Positions 36,701-48,992 of a stretch of 64,000 bases of DNA are shown piece after piece. Made by a program: the position numbers and the translations under genes. Position 1 is the first letter of the stretch; the number at the start of each line of letters is the position of its first letter. The notes beneath the pieces are model-generated. The model saw only the letters and a list, made by a program, of their open reading frames with translations, did no database searches and was not told the origin of the DNA. The stretch lies in the NCBI GenBank assembly GCA_947247005.1, contig OX365948.1:10343455-10407454 (forward strand), in the 5' to 3' direction. The DNA comes from Spisula solida (Eukaryota; Mollusca; Bivalvia; Venerida; Mactridae).

Positions 36701-39700
36701 CAAATTCACCTAACAAGTTTTCTCGAACTGCATCCTAATCAGTACTTTACTTTCACAAAAAAACAACAACTTCTCCTGATGTTGGAGAAAATTACATTGT
36801 AGTCAAATTTCATGGATGGATGTGACCAACCAAAACCTGGACACATGGTTACAAATCTAAGAGTTAGCCTATTGGCTCTTAAAATCCATCTTCCATATCA
36901 AAGTCAACTTGCAGTTTTGAACAGGAATTAATTTATTAGTTTTCTTGATTAATGTTTTCTTGTTATAATTTGCCTTAACTGTATGCAGAGATGAGCCTGT
37001 ACTGGATATACAAGACGCTGTTATTTCATCGTGTGCTGTATTTGGAAAGGCTGAAAAAAGGACGATGCATAGAGGTGGTAGACGTTGTCCTGATGGATCT
37101 ACTGAAGACGTAGCAATAGATGGTGCTATTGGATGGGCTATTGGATGGGCCACAGGATGGGCTACAGGAGGGGCCTCCGTAGGGGCCAGAAGAGGAACAG
37201 GTGCATATACTTCCAACACCAGTGTTCCCAATGATGTGTATCAAGTACAACACCCTGTATGTTTCTCTCATATTTCCTTCTTTATTCTTTATATGTATGT
37301 ACAGTTGAAACTCGTTGTGTCTACATCGGTTGTATCAACACTTCGGTTATGTCGACATACCGGTACTTTCAAATCTTGGATTTGGGTTGCTCTATATGCT
37401 ATCTTAAATATGATGGTTTAGTCGACATGCCTGTGCGACCTCCACTTTTGTCGACTCGATTTTTGTGGCAAAAATGATATTTTTGCACCTTACAGTCATT
37501 GTTTGTTTCGACATCGTGTTGACGCTATTGAAATTGAAAAGTTGTTAGTATTTATATTAATTAATATGTGTAGACTCAACCTGTATAATGGCATTGAATG
37601 CATTTTGTTGATGTTCACTTTAATACATGCACATATACCATCCTTGTTTGCAGGAAGTAAACTGTCCAAGATGTTTGGGTGTTTTAAGAATGTTGAAAAG
37701 CTTGAGAAGCACGCTTTGGAGGAATTGCAAGGTAAGTGATAAGTTTTATCATACCCTGGAAAGAAAGTATAATGTTGTACACCCTGTTGGCTGTCTGTCT
37801 GTTAGTGCCAAATTCTGCTATATTAATTGAGTTTATTTGTTAATTTACGATCACCCCAAAAAAACAGTTGATAACTATTTGTAAATAAAGCTCAGCAGAA
37901 CACCATTCACAAGTTTTCAAGATGGCTACCATGACCTTAATTTTCTTTATTTGATTGCTGTTAATATATCAAACTCCAAAACTGTTGTGTTCCATAAAAT
38001 TATGATCCTGTTGTAGATTCTGTCAGTTGTTCTGTCAACTTCATATGACACTGTAGATATTCCGACAGTTAAGCAGTGACCATGGTAAGATTGCTTGATT
38101 CTTGTTTAATTATGGAACAGGAAGTGTTTATTTATGTCTTTTTGTTTTCAGGTTTTGAGAAACCATGCAGAGAGACAAGTGCACATGTTCATTTCCCGGA
38201 ATCCTTTCTATATAGCTTGCTGGCATTTGGGTCGGGTGGTGTGTCTAACGCAAAAGTCAGGGAAAAGTTTGGCAAGCTGAAGGGCAAAAACGGACGGGTA
38301 TCAGATACCATGACTCTATTGCATTGACGGGATGTATATAAGAGGCATGAGTACTGATACAATTTTGAGATCTTTTTTTTCATTGTGTAGGATTTCAGTC
38401 TGTTGAATCTAGCACCTGTACTTGCGGGTTAGGAACAATTGTCAATGTTTCATAGGCATAAACTCAGGGAGTTTTACTTCCTGTTGTTAATGGTATATAA
38501 TGAAGACGTTAGTACAGCTCTTGATTGGATGAAGGGGATGATCTATGTTAAAAGACAGTATATGGAAGTAACAAGTCAATGCTTAGATACAAGAAGAATA
38601 AGGAAGGCTTGAAGACAGTATATTGAACATGTTTAAAGAAGTTACAGGGCTGTTGAAATAATGGTAAGCTATATACCCTCAGGCTCTATTGGCATTCGTG
38701 AGGACTTAATTCCATAAGTGCTTTGCTTTTATGCTAAGTCCAATAGATATTTTAATTTGAGACAAAAAAATTGTGGTCACCATTTAAGTTTTGTATTGTA
38801 AAGTGATTTTTTTATGTTCAAATGTTAGATAAAATCAAAATAGAAAATAAATTCCTACTGACTAGTAAATTTTTCGTTGTCAGAATATATTGTTGATCTT
38901 ATTTTACAGGTTATAACCTTAAAGACATCGGTGAACCATATACATCCATGAATCTTCACTGTTTATGGAAGTTACAGTCCAGGCTTTAAGAAGAGTATGT
39001 TGTTTAAACTATGGTAAGCTATATCCTGTAATTCACCCTATTATTTTGTGATTTTGAAGCTAGCTAGTCAACAGGGGTTCTACAAACCTGAAAATCCAGA
39101 TTTGCTGCACTAAAGAGAATGAACTTTTATCCCAAAAAATAAGTTATTTGATAAAAAAAATCAAAGAATTGAAAGTAATGGTCATTTCAAAATTTCATAA
39201 CCTGAATTTTAATCATGATTGGGCATTCTGCCTCTTTAGGACCCCTGAGTCAAGTTATACAGGGATCATTGTGATGATATAAATAGTATAAGCATCCAGA
39301 TAGAAGCTGCCCGTATAATAACTGGACTCCGTCGAAACTCATCTGGCGCCTGTTTATATAAATAATTAGGTCTCGAAACGCTCAAAGCCTGACGTGAAAA
39401 AAAAAATATGAATCTTGTTTTTAAAACATTAAATGGATTAAGTTCACAAAATATGGAAGATCTATTCGTTCCTTACATCCCAGAACAATACAACTACAAT
39501 CTTCGCTCACTTGAACAAAATCGTCGTATACCATACTGTTGAAAGACTACTTACTTTAACAGTTTCCTTCCAAGCTCTATCAGATTATGAAACAATCTTC
39601 CGTCCAATGTCAAAATGTCTAATACATTAGAACAATTCAAACATAACTGTAAAACATACCAAAATATCTCACATCCCCCAACTTTTTTCAACTTAGGTAA

Positions 39701-42232
39701 TAGGGTTGAAAATATCATAATCTGTCAATTATGAAATAAAGCAAGTAATCTAAACAAACACGGATATGACCATTTCTTAATCAATGATGCGAGCTGTCCG
39801 AACTCCATGCACTCATGCGAGGACAATATACACTTCTTCTTTAACTGTAATTCTTATACAAACGATAGACGTATATTATTCAATACTCTACAGAACATAC
39901 CCAGAATAGGGGAGGTAAATCTTGAACTACTTTTATGTGGAAGCGATCGCCTAGGACATGATGAAAATACGAGGGTCAGTCATGAAAAACTGAGAGTTGC
40001 TAAATTATTCTTAGAGAAATAAGTGTTGGTATATGTTCTATACGTTATCGTGAAATATGGTTTATCACTGATGTTTTGGCGAATACCACTCTAGTCTATG
40101 ACGATTTTATTCTTGTTGCAAGGCAACCAAAGAAGGCAACCCGAGGACATGCGTTCACACTGTTAGTAGAACAAACGTGTGCGTTGCTATGGAAACATAA
40201 AGATATATCTGATATTTTCAAACATATTATTTATTTGGTAATACATTACGAGGGTTGTTCATTTAATACCCGGACTATCTCCATAGCGCTTGATTAAAAC
40301 ATGCAATTGTAATGAATTTGTGTTTAATAAGACTTACACACCAACTTGATTATTTGACAAAACGTGATATAATTTCATCCGACTGAACCCAAATTGTGGT
40401 TACTATAGTAACCCAAGAAAGGGCTACCCGGCCCAACCGAAGTTCTTTGTGAAATGTAGAGTGTTGATGTGGCAGGGTTCGTGGTATAGTTGCCTATTTT
40501 CAACTGAAAATAGTTGATAACATTATGTCTACATCTACGTAACGTTTGTTGTAATTTCTGAACTGTTACTGTGTTTGAAACGTTGTTTAGTGGCAATGGG
40601 TGTGTTTCCGTTAATAATGCAATGGAATCGAATTTATTAGGGAAAAAATGATTATGGTACAATTTCGTAAAAGTATTAGTCATACACCTATAAAACTAAA
40701 GAATCTATCTTAGAGAAGCATTATGGGAATATTTGTATCGGTTGATTTCTGCTTTAAAACGGTTCCATGATGACAAGAATCATTCCGCGATGATCCGAGG
40801 TCCGGCCAATCTTACGTCAGAAACAGGAATGGCCGTCGGTTAAACACCTGTTGGACGGTAAACAATACTGAAGAAAAACGCATATTGTATTTACGAGATC
40901 ATGCGAAATTATCGTGGATAAAGCATTTAACATCACTACCGAACATCTTAAAATGTTAAATTATTGTGCTCGCATGACCTTATTGCTCCAAAACGATCAA
41001 ATGGAGAAACAGTGTCGCGTTTTAGGAGCGAAAATGGCGTAACGTCACAATATTTTTACGTCGACTTGGGCCGACTCGCGTTACACATACTTATTAAAAC
41101 ACTAATAGTATGTAAACCCCTCGTCACAACAAGTTGAAATTTCATATGCAAATTAAGGAATGGTGTGAATGTATTCCTGTAAGTTTTCATCAATATCAGT
41201 CCATTATTTTTCTAGCAATAACGATTGTCCGGGTATTAAATGAACGACCCTCGTACATATCAAATAAACGTAATTCTAGTTGTTTTATGCCACCAATATA
41301 GAAAATATACTTGACGAAAATGTAAATTGTCATTTTATTAGATGGTATTAAAACCACAATTTTACCCACCCAAAAAAACGAATCATTTTTTGACAAAACG
41401 ACGTTTTACATTTTATTTCTTTTATGGTTACTGGACTCCTTGAGATATATTCATAATCTTATTGAAAAGAAATGGTGAAATCAGTTATCAGTTTTAGAAC
41501 ACCATGGCAACGAAAAGAACACATGCCGGGAAAATTGATAAAATGTGGGTAAAATTGTTGCTAGGCAACAGAATAATACAACATTAGTGACCATTCTGAA
41601 ATAATTGCTCATTATTATTTGCGATATGCTATTCTACAATATACACATGTTAGTTGTTAAAAATTACGGTATATAAGGTTGAATTAAACCATTGAATTTA
41701 CAACAGATTCAATCTTCATATCGCTGGTGCGAACGCATATCCCTTAGTGATGTTCTTTGGTTGCTTGGCAACTATATTTATAAGCCTATATCTGATGACA
41801 GAATTCATCAGAATATCCACAGGGGATAATAGTTGACAATGAATAATAGAAAGTACAACTGCAAACATATCTTGAAGGCTTAAATTACCAACTCTCAGTT
41901 TTTCTTGACTGACCCTCGTATATTATTAAATGATACTGTAGCAACTTTTATAAAACAAACCAGACGATTCTGAGTGACAACAACTGCATCAATATCTTTC
42001 TACTTATCAATTTACTCTTTACAACACACTAGAATTAATGATATCTAAACTATATGAATATAGTTGATTGTAGCAATTTGATCTTGAGATAGATGAGTTT
42101 AATAACAATCAACCATACATACCCTCTGCCCCCTTTCTCTCTCTCAATCCCTCTATTCTTTCACATTTCTTTTTACAAAATGTTATTAGTCCCCTACCGG
42201 TTTTTGACCGGAGGGGACTATATGTTTGCCCT

Positions 42233-42264
<32 letters not shown>

Positions 42265-44038
42265 CAGTCAGTCAGTCAGTCAGTCAGTCAGTCAGTCAGT
42301 CAGTCAGTCAGTCAGTCAGTCAGTCAGTCAGTCAGTCAGTCAGTCAGTCAGTCTGTCAGTCCGTCAGTCCGTCAGTCCGTCAAACAATCTGGATCCTGAC
42401 ATAACTCAAAGAGTTTCCAAGATAGGTTTATGAAACTTGCTATGTGGATAGGGGGCAATAAGGGGATTATGCACGTCTAAAAATCTTATGATTCTGACAA
42501 AAATTGTGGTTGCTATGGCAACAGAAAGAGTGAAAATATGCCCAAATCTGGATCCTGCCATAACTCAAACAGTTTTCAAGCTAGGTTTATGAAACTTGAT
42601 ATGTGGATAGGGGGCAATAAGGGGATTATGCACGACTAAAAATATTTTGATTCTGACAAAAATTGTGGTTGCTATGGCAACAGAAACATTGAAAATGGCC
42701 TCAAACCGGTAGGGGACTTCTGTATTGCTTGCAATTCTTAATTACTTGTTTTCTTTCGTTTTTCTGTTTTCATTTAATTGTATATGTATTGAACTCATTT
42801 AATATATATTTGTAAATTATTTATAAATTGTGTAATATGTACCATGTAAGGAGAGGGCTAATATAGGCCAAGCCATAGGCAGCCAGCACGTACCCTACTA
42901 CTTCACAAGTCAATTCAACCTTCTCATTGTTTACCTATATAAGAAAGGAGAATAAGGGAGAATGGAGTGCCTGTCATATAACTTGTTGTATTCTTTTATT
43001 TATTCACTCAAATTTATGCTATCTTACGTGTATCATCGTGTAGCGAAGATATTTTACTTTCCGGATATATAAACAGTTTAGTCCTTAAATACACAACCTT
43101 AACACAGTATAAGTCAGAATCGCGAATTGGTTTGGTCATCAATTAACAAGTTCAGTATATACACCGGAAACAAACGGAAATGACCGAGCTTTCACGTGAC
43201 ACACAGTCTAGCCAATCAAACGATCGCTTCGAAATCTGTTGAGGTCGAAAGGTTATCGGAATAGTAAATAGAATTGGAAATTGACTGTGGCGAATTTCGT
43301 ACATTTTTTTAAATTATCGATCTAGTGAAATATTGCGATGTTTAATTGGCATGTGAGGTAAATTATTTAGTTACACTTACTGAAAGGATGACTAGCTAGG
43401 CCCGTTTGTAAAGCATACATTCTGTTTCAAGGCAATATTCACGTTTACAAGCGTGAAAATCTGGGTTTTGCTGAACGTCTTAGTTAGTGACCTAATTAAG
43501 AAATTGTATTCTTGATTCTGACGTTCGGTGGGTAAAGGGTGTGCATTTAAGGACTAAAGTGTTGATATATCCTGAAAGTAAAATATAGTAGCTACACGCT
43601 GATACCCGTAATATACCATTTCAATGAATAATAAACCTACACGGCTACAAATGTGACAGGCACAATTATAATCGGAAATATTGTAAGTAACCTGTCATAC
43701 ACAGTAAACAGTGGTAAAATCTGATTTGGCCGGGGTAGTATTTGGGTACGTGCTGACTGCCTATGGGCCAAGCCTGTTGCCCAATCCTATTTCATTGGAA
43801 ATAAAATATATATTAAATTAAATTTATATAAATAGTAGCTTCCTAGTATAGATATATGTATAGATATACATTATATTTGGTTTCAAATGATTCATATGTT
43901 TTACAGGTTATCCAGGTGAAAGAGGACCTCAAGGATTCATGGAACTAGTTGTTGTCCCAGTTATGGATACGTTTCCTGATCAACCTGATCTACCCCGTGC
44001 TCTACACTTCTCAATGAGAGGAGACAGAAGAGAAAATG
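30790..44038 (+). CDS. ASCC2-like gene, copy 1, with hydrophobic first exon and repeat-expanded exon E
   Basis: Proposed exons: 1 30790-30858; A 32256-32393; B 33028-33198; C 34698-34892; D 35462-35658; E 36125-36535; F 36989-37256; G 37654-37731; H 38152-38230; J 43907-44038. All phases agree, giving about 579 open codons. A-F align with the N-terminal half of ASCC2, the ubiquitin-binding subunit of the ASCC helicase complex (alkylation repair, collided-ribosome clearance): LCVPHDKVGCQVMFDDTL, then GDILYENFAFDIPTLMDLCV, then RFLADYESL. About 90 residues of ASCC2 between D and E are missing, and no CUE domain is seen. Exon E holds nine 14-residue units where ASCC2 has one. Its donor (GT at 36536) is weak. 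Exon 1 (MMSLFVFFWSLVCVV...) looks like a signal or membrane segment, odd for ASCC2. G-J match no family I know. A chimeric paralogue is likely; the exon 1-A and J-K joins are inference. Confidence 0.62.
31449..33362. repeat. Inverted repeat pair (31449-31620 and 33215-33362)
   Basis: The left arm read in reverse complement matches the right arm over ~150 bp (CCTGAGATT.TAGCAAACATTGAATT..., then TAAGCGCGCGAACCGCCTAATTATA). Together they flank exons A and B. The right arm is also present in copy 2 (about 47690-47850), so it predates the duplication. Two opposite insertions of one repeat are the simplest reading. Confidence 0.7.
33573..34559. mobile_element. 987-bp element with 13-bp inverted ends, copy 1 only
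   Basis: TTACTTGGGGGAT at 33573 and ATCCCCCAAGTAA ending at 34559 are perfect inverted ends. Copy 2 reads straight across near 48034 without this segment. No transposase frame is seen, so it is non-autonomous; the superfamily is not determined. It sits in the intron between exons B and C. Confidence 0.65.
36125..36500 (+). repeat. In-frame 42-bp coding repeat in exon E, 9 units
   Basis: Each unit encodes FLADYESLHSF(K/Q)SG with A/T and K/Q variation and no stop. The final unit continues into QDDLEILLQ, the expected ASCC2-like sequence, so a single ancestral 42-bp segment was multiplied. Confidence 0.92.
38518..39013 (+). pseudogene. Decayed exons N1 (38518-38663) and I1 (38910-39013)
   Basis: Both have acceptor (TACAG) and donor (ATG|GTAAGC) sites but broken frames. 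I1 has a 2-nt insertion after its first codon and in-frame stops, whereas the related exon at 63204-63305 is fully open. N1 resembles the segment at 61797-61913. Exon H (phase 1 end) joins J directly, so these are probably skipped relics. Confidence 0.6.
39970..41918. mobile_element. Mariner-like non-autonomous element (outer)
   Basis: Ends CGAGGGTCAGTCATGAAAAA and its near-perfect complement are flanked by TA (39968-39969, 41919-41920). Removing it together with one TA makes the host LINE reading frame continuous across the site, which confirms the borders. No transposase is recognised. Confidence 0.82.
40249..41253. mobile_element. Mariner-like non-autonomous element (inner, nested)
   Basis: Ends CGAGGGTTGTTCATTTAATA and its complement (with CCCGGAC inside) are flanked by TA (40247-40248, 41254-41255). 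It lies wholly inside the outer element, so it is younger. 1005 bp, no coding capacity seen. Confidence 0.82.
42182..42745. mobile_element. Pearl-like repeat with (CAGT)n microsatellite
   Basis: The hairpin AGTCCCCTACCGGTTTTTGA...GGGGACT (42188-42219) is followed by CCGTCCGT and about 120 bp of CAGT repeats (42240-42357). Then come two core units of 159 bp (GGATCCTG at 42391 and 42550) and an inverted right end CCGGTAGGGGACT. Hairpin, ACTG-type microsatellite and ~160-bp core units are the hallmarks of bivalve pearl elements. Confidence 0.75.
42874..43765. mobile_element. hAT-like MITE with 8-bp target duplication
   Basis: Inverted ends CATAGGCAG(C/T)CAGCACGT extend about 22 bp with one mismatch. 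The perfect 8-bp duplication GGCCAAGC (42866-42873 and 43766-43773) fits the hAT or P superfamily. 892 bp, no transposase frame. It sits in the LINE 3' UTR. Confidence 0.78.
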
Positions 44039-45611
44039 GTGAGTCGTTGTGTCCGTTTATATTGTTTAATCATGCCTGTTTCTCTAATGTGCTAATAGCT
44101 AGCCCCTGCTAGCTCCGTTGGTCACCAAACTAGACAGGTTATGTTCTACTTAGACATTGACTTCAGTAAATGACAATGATAGCAACATAACTACCTAGTA
44201 CTGGTTGGATCTACAGTTCTAGGCTACAAAGGTTTCCATAGTTTAGTGTTAACATTTACAGTCAAACTTCGATGTCTCGAACTACCTTTAGACCGGGAAA
44301 ATAGTTTGAGGCATCTTGGGTGTTCGAAGGTTAAATTTTGAAACTTAAATCTCCTTTTTTGCTCATCTAATTTTTGAAAAAAAGATGAGTTATTGTCATC
44401 ACTTGATCGTCGTCGACGTCGGCGTTGCTTGGTTAAGTTTTGTGTTTAGGTAAACTTTTTTCATTAACTATCAAAGCTATTGCTTTGAAACTTGCAACAC
44501 TTGTTCACCATCAATACCTGAGCCTGTAAAGCAAGACCCATAACTCTGATTTGCATTTTGAAAGAATTATTGTCCCTTTTTGGACTTAGAAAGTAAAATG
44601 CGTTGGTTAAGTTTTGCGTTTAGGTCCACTTTTCTCCTAAACTATCAGAGTTATTGCTTTGAAACTTTCAACACTTGTTTACCATCAACAACTGACCATG
44701 TCAAGCAAGAACCATAACTCTGATCTGCCTTTTGCATGAGTTATTGCCCCTTATTGGACTCAGAAAATTCCTTGGTTAAGTTTTCTGTTTAGGGTCACTT
44801 TTCTCATACATTATGTGGGCTATTGCTTTGAAATTTTCAACACTTATTCACCATCAATACCTGACCATGTCAAGCATGACCCATAACTCTGGTCAGCATT
44901 TTGCAAGAGTTATTGCCCCTTTTTTCACCATCAATACCTCACTTTTTTAAGCAAGACTCATTGCACTGCCCTACTTTATGCAAGGGTAATGGGCCAATGA
45001 CAGTGACAATGATCAGATGATCGTCTGCACCCGCAAGGCGGTGCTCTTGTTTAAGATGGTATATGTGTGCCCGGTGGCCGTCTAGACTAAAACTTGTTGA
45101 AAGTTGAGGTGGGCCATTGTCACTTAACATTGCACTAAAAACAAATCTATTTGGTGGTTTCTAACCTGAATAAACGAGTCAACTTCCGGTTATTGCAATA
45201 GTACACATTGAATTGTAGAGTTGCAATAAGTCGTACAGTGATAGGAAATCACCGATGTTTCAATCACAGTAAGTCATACAAGTTGAATTGTATAGTTTAC
45301 CAATAAGTTGTACAGTGATTTGGTTTATATGCGGTGGTTATGTCTTTTGGTAAGTTTGAAGATGAATAAGATATTGTTCATGTGCATCATACCAAACTTA
45401 TAACTGGATGTAGGGCCTTCACATTAGCATTACACTATCCTACATGGCCCCTCTAATATATTGTAGTGGTCCCTTCGTTAATTCTCACAATTAATACATT
45501 TTGTCTTAATATTTCTTCAAGAGTGCGCAGTAATAGCAAGATGGAATGAATTTCTTTCCATTCCACTTCCCGGAATTTAACATTGATTTAAAGATATTCA
45601 ATGAACTTGCA
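44039..45611. other. Spacer between the two ASCC2-like copies
   Basis: Similarity to copy 2 continues from exon J to 44256. A sequence beginning CAGTCAAACTTCGATGTCTC, pogo/Tigger type, then replaces the sequence that copy 2 has at 53857. A pearl-like element follows (listed separately). Nothing coding from 45053 to 45611. Confidence 0.45.
44361..45052. mobile_element. Pearl-like repeat, three ~171-bp core units
   Basis: A hairpin GCTCATCTAATTTTTGAAAA...AGATGAGT is followed by CGTCGTCGACG and core units with CATAACTCTGAT near 44539, 44711 and 44881. The right end is GGTGCTCTTGTTT. Confidence 0.65.
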
Positions 45612-46423
45612 GGCTTGTTCATTATAGTTTAGTTAATACATGTATGTCTGCCTTCTGTAAACCTATTAATTATGTCTTAGCTATCTAAATTTGCAAAGAC
45701 TTCAAATTTCAAGCACTGACAAAAGTCAATTGATTGCAAAATTATGTTGATACTTAAACATTTTGACTACATTGACACATTTTAAAGATATTGTATGTTT
45801 CCTTGCAGGTTCAGCTTGTTCAAGCACCGCCGGTAGATGTTTGTGATGGTCATTGTGAGGCTTGGATGGATGGAGAAGAGTTTATAGAAGATGATTTACC
45901 AGCCCACTGGTTACTGTGTGTTCCTCATGACAAGGTTGGGTGTCAGGTAGATAACTTACTTACTTAATTGTTTATTCAACACTCACAATATTGTAATACT
46001 GGTCCTACCCCAGATAGGACTACTGTAAGTAGAGTTTGAGCGATGAACTGTGGTACTTGCTATAAGGATATTGTATTGTGATAACAATGATTGGGTATAG
46101 AAACAAGACGATACTTGGCTGATATTCTAAAAAATCAACAAAAGTTTGTCTGAATTTTTGTTAAATTACTTGCAGCTTACGTCATTGCCATAATGGTGTC
46201 ATGTCACTAAATGCTTCAATCCGAGCAGATTTGTTGTTTGTTGGCCGCACCATGAAATGTTACTGTGGTTCATATGAGTTATGATTAATTGACCATTTAT
46301 AAGTTTGCAACGATTCAGACAATTGTAATTTGAATTTGTTATCTTAATAATAATCATAACAAAAGTTTGACTAATCCGTATTTCTAATGCTTGTAGTTGT
46401 ACCATAAATACATGCTTTCTAGT

Positions 46424-47342
46424 CAGGCGCGTAGCGCCGATTACTCGTTTACTCGATCGAGTATAGTTGAAAATGAAAATCTCAAAAGTAACAATCGTTT
46501 AAAATTCGAAAAATGTATTAAAATGTTCCTTGATAGTGTGCATGGGGGTACGGGGATGCGTAACTCATCATCTAAACTCCAACCTGACCTTTTCAACACT
46601 GCAAATTAGGTTCCCCAAAACACTCAGGTGGCTCAAAATGAATACGTTGTTTTCAAAATTTTCCCAGGGGAGCATACCCCCGGACCCCCCTAGTGGCTGA
46701 TTTTCAAATATTTTACGTTTCTGCTTATCACAAACAGATTTTCAACGGACGTAATTTTATGTTGTATGCTGAACATCTAAAGATTTGCATAATTTATAGC
46801 TTGTTCTCTAACACAATTTCAGTCAATATTATCACGTTCATGAATGTATATCTAACAAATATGCAGCATGCTGTTCAGATAACGATGTATTTTTAGTGCT
46901 CGCTACGCTCGCATCTAGATCTTGAAAATTATCAAGTACAGAATGAGTTGGTGTGGTAGATCTATAATGAGATAAGCAGTGCGCTTTAACAGTTTTAGAG
47001 TTTTATTGGAATTATCGCCTTTGGAATGCCTATGACCATCGCTCGCACAATACCAAATACATGAACAAAAATTCTATTCAGATTAAGGCCTAGTCAGTTT
47101 ACTAATTTTCCAGTGATTTACGTCCGTTGTTCATGTACAATCTGTCAAAGTTAACGTTGTTACAGCATTTTTTTTTTATCAATCTTGACTGATATAATGA
47201 GACAAAATTGACCTCAAAACTTCACCAGAGACGTTTGCATCGATCGTACAATACAAAATTTTCCTGGAGGAGGACCTCCAGACCACCCTTCCGCACCAAC
47301 CCACGTTCGAGTAAGTCCAAATAAGAACACGCTACGCCCCTG
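46424..47342. mobile_element. 919-bp DNA element in copy 2 only
   Basis: Inverted ends CAGGCGCGTAGCG / CGCTACGCCCCTG are flanked by CTAGT duplicated on both sides (46419-46423 and 47343-47347). Copy 1 has the single uninterrupted site TTTCTAGTACTAAATGG near 32870. CAGG-type ends suggest hAT, but the duplication seen is 5 bp, so the superfamily is open. No transposase seen. Confidence 0.75.
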
Positions 47343-48992
47343 CTAGTACTAAATGGAATGTAATTGCTATGTACATGGTGTGGTCATTCAATAGTTCTTG
47401 GCAATTTTAAGAAACTTATAGTAAAAAGTAACATATTCAACAACTTTTCTTATATATGTCTGTGTGTTTTCTAATTTACTATTACCTCTATTACTACAGG
47501 TTATGTTTGATGATACCCTTGTACGATTCCTTGACTTGTACTTGAGTCATACTTCTAGATCTTGTCACATACTCCAGGAATTTCCAATCGAAGCCAGAGA
47601 TCAACATAACAAGGTCAACAGGCTGGTGTTTGTGTCCTGTATTCAAGTTGCTACATACAAGGATTCTAAGGTATAGTAACCTTTACTATTACTGGCCTGC
47701 CATAATACAATCATGCAATTGCCTGAGATTCTAGCAAACATTGAATTAAAGCGCGCAATCCTGGCAAATTCAATATTGTGTGTTTAGCGCTTAAACCACC
47801 CAATTCATGTCGTTTAGCGCATGAACTGCCTAATTATAGGCCCTTCAAGCATGCCAACCGCATTAACAAAAACAACTTCATTTAATTAGATAAAGTCATG
47901 AGATCAGTTTTCAGTAATATTTAGATCTTAGAATAAAATGATCAAAATGTATAGTGTGGAGATATTAACTTGAGCCTCCTACCTTGTAAAGTTAAATTAC
48001 CGGATTATGATGTTCTACAAAAAATGTACAGATCTATATTATAAAAATTAGAAATCATTTATATAAACAAGAAAAGCACAGTAGAATATTGTCTAGTACT
48101 CTATGCAATGCGTACTGTATTACATCCCATTTCAATAACAACATGATAGACTGGAGAACTACCTGATGGTTGAGATTGAGTGAGTCTCTCTGGTTCTGTA
48201 GACTACTAGATTAGAACATATTCTACCACACAACCAATTGCCTTATTTTGAACTTTGTATATTATAATGAATTAAACATTTCAGAATTGTCATATCACAC
48301 CTAGTGTGTTTAGAGATATCACCTTTGACATACCCGACACTGATTGATCTATGTGTGTTATACGGTCATGGTAATGGTGGATTGTTAGCCAAGATGATCG
48401 ACAATATGTTTACACAACCAAAATATATGGATGATCTGGCAAAGAATATCACCACTTTTTCAGAGGTAAGCATACTTTATATATGAGATAGGCTACGTTT
48501 GAGGTAGGCTTACTGAATCTTATTTTACAGCAGCCTTGCAACTTTCCTACACTACTATCACTTTCTGGCGCATCTTTTAGGAAAATTGCTTGTATTTTGT
48601 GTGTCTACTGGAAGATTGTTCGGCAAAATGTTCTTTATACTAGATAAATTCTTCAGAATGCCTGTTGCTGTTTGCAGTTAAATAAGGCATTAGGAAACTG
48701 AACTTTGGCATTGACCAGTGAATGTATGCTTCAGATTGTGTGCTACTATTTCATACGTAGTGGAAAATGTGAATTTGGAAAGATAAAACGCAAGACATTG
48801 ATGTTTTTATTTATACATAGGTTTATTTTGCACTTTAAATATTCACATTCACTGTCTTATTGTTAGACAGTTTTCTATGAGTCTGGTAGGATAATTTTTG
48901 GAAGAGTTATCTGCCCTTGATGAGATTATAAAATCCATGTTTTACCTCATGAGATCTTCTATTTATTGTTGATTATGTTGTCTTCTATGCAG

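Larger units (their letters stand above)
39289..43825 (+). mobile_element. 5'-truncated LINE insertion carrying four nested elements
   Basis: The insert is flanked by a 12-bp target duplication ATATAAATAGTA (39277-39288 and 43826-43837). Copy 2 keeps the single empty site ATATACATAGTA (53413-53424). The left part encodes the region after the reverse-transcriptase domain, in broken frames: ARIITGLRRNSSGACLY, later the Cys/His motif CEDNIHFFFNCNSYTNDR. The coding sequence resumes right after a nested mariner-like element at 41919 and ends DTVATFIKQTRRF*. The 3' UTR (to 43825) contains a pearl-like element and a MITE, then GGAAATAAAATATATATT at the tail. The clade was not determined. Confidence 0.82.

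Noticed and set aside
37654..38230. Alternative phase-1 reading of exons G and H (SKMFGCFKNVEKLEKHALEE)
   Set aside because: It looks coding, but exon H would then end in phase 2 and cannot join exon J, while the phase-0 reading joins F, G, H and J throughout. Not fully excluded.
39807..40022. Independent zinc-finger-like small gene
   Set aside because: The Cys/His motif is part of the LINE C-terminal region, continuous with upstream and downstream LINE sequence.
43907..44038. Collagen exon (GYPGERGPQG)
   Set aside because: The Gly-X-Y pattern does not continue past three triplets and the rest of the exon is hydrophobic and globular in character.
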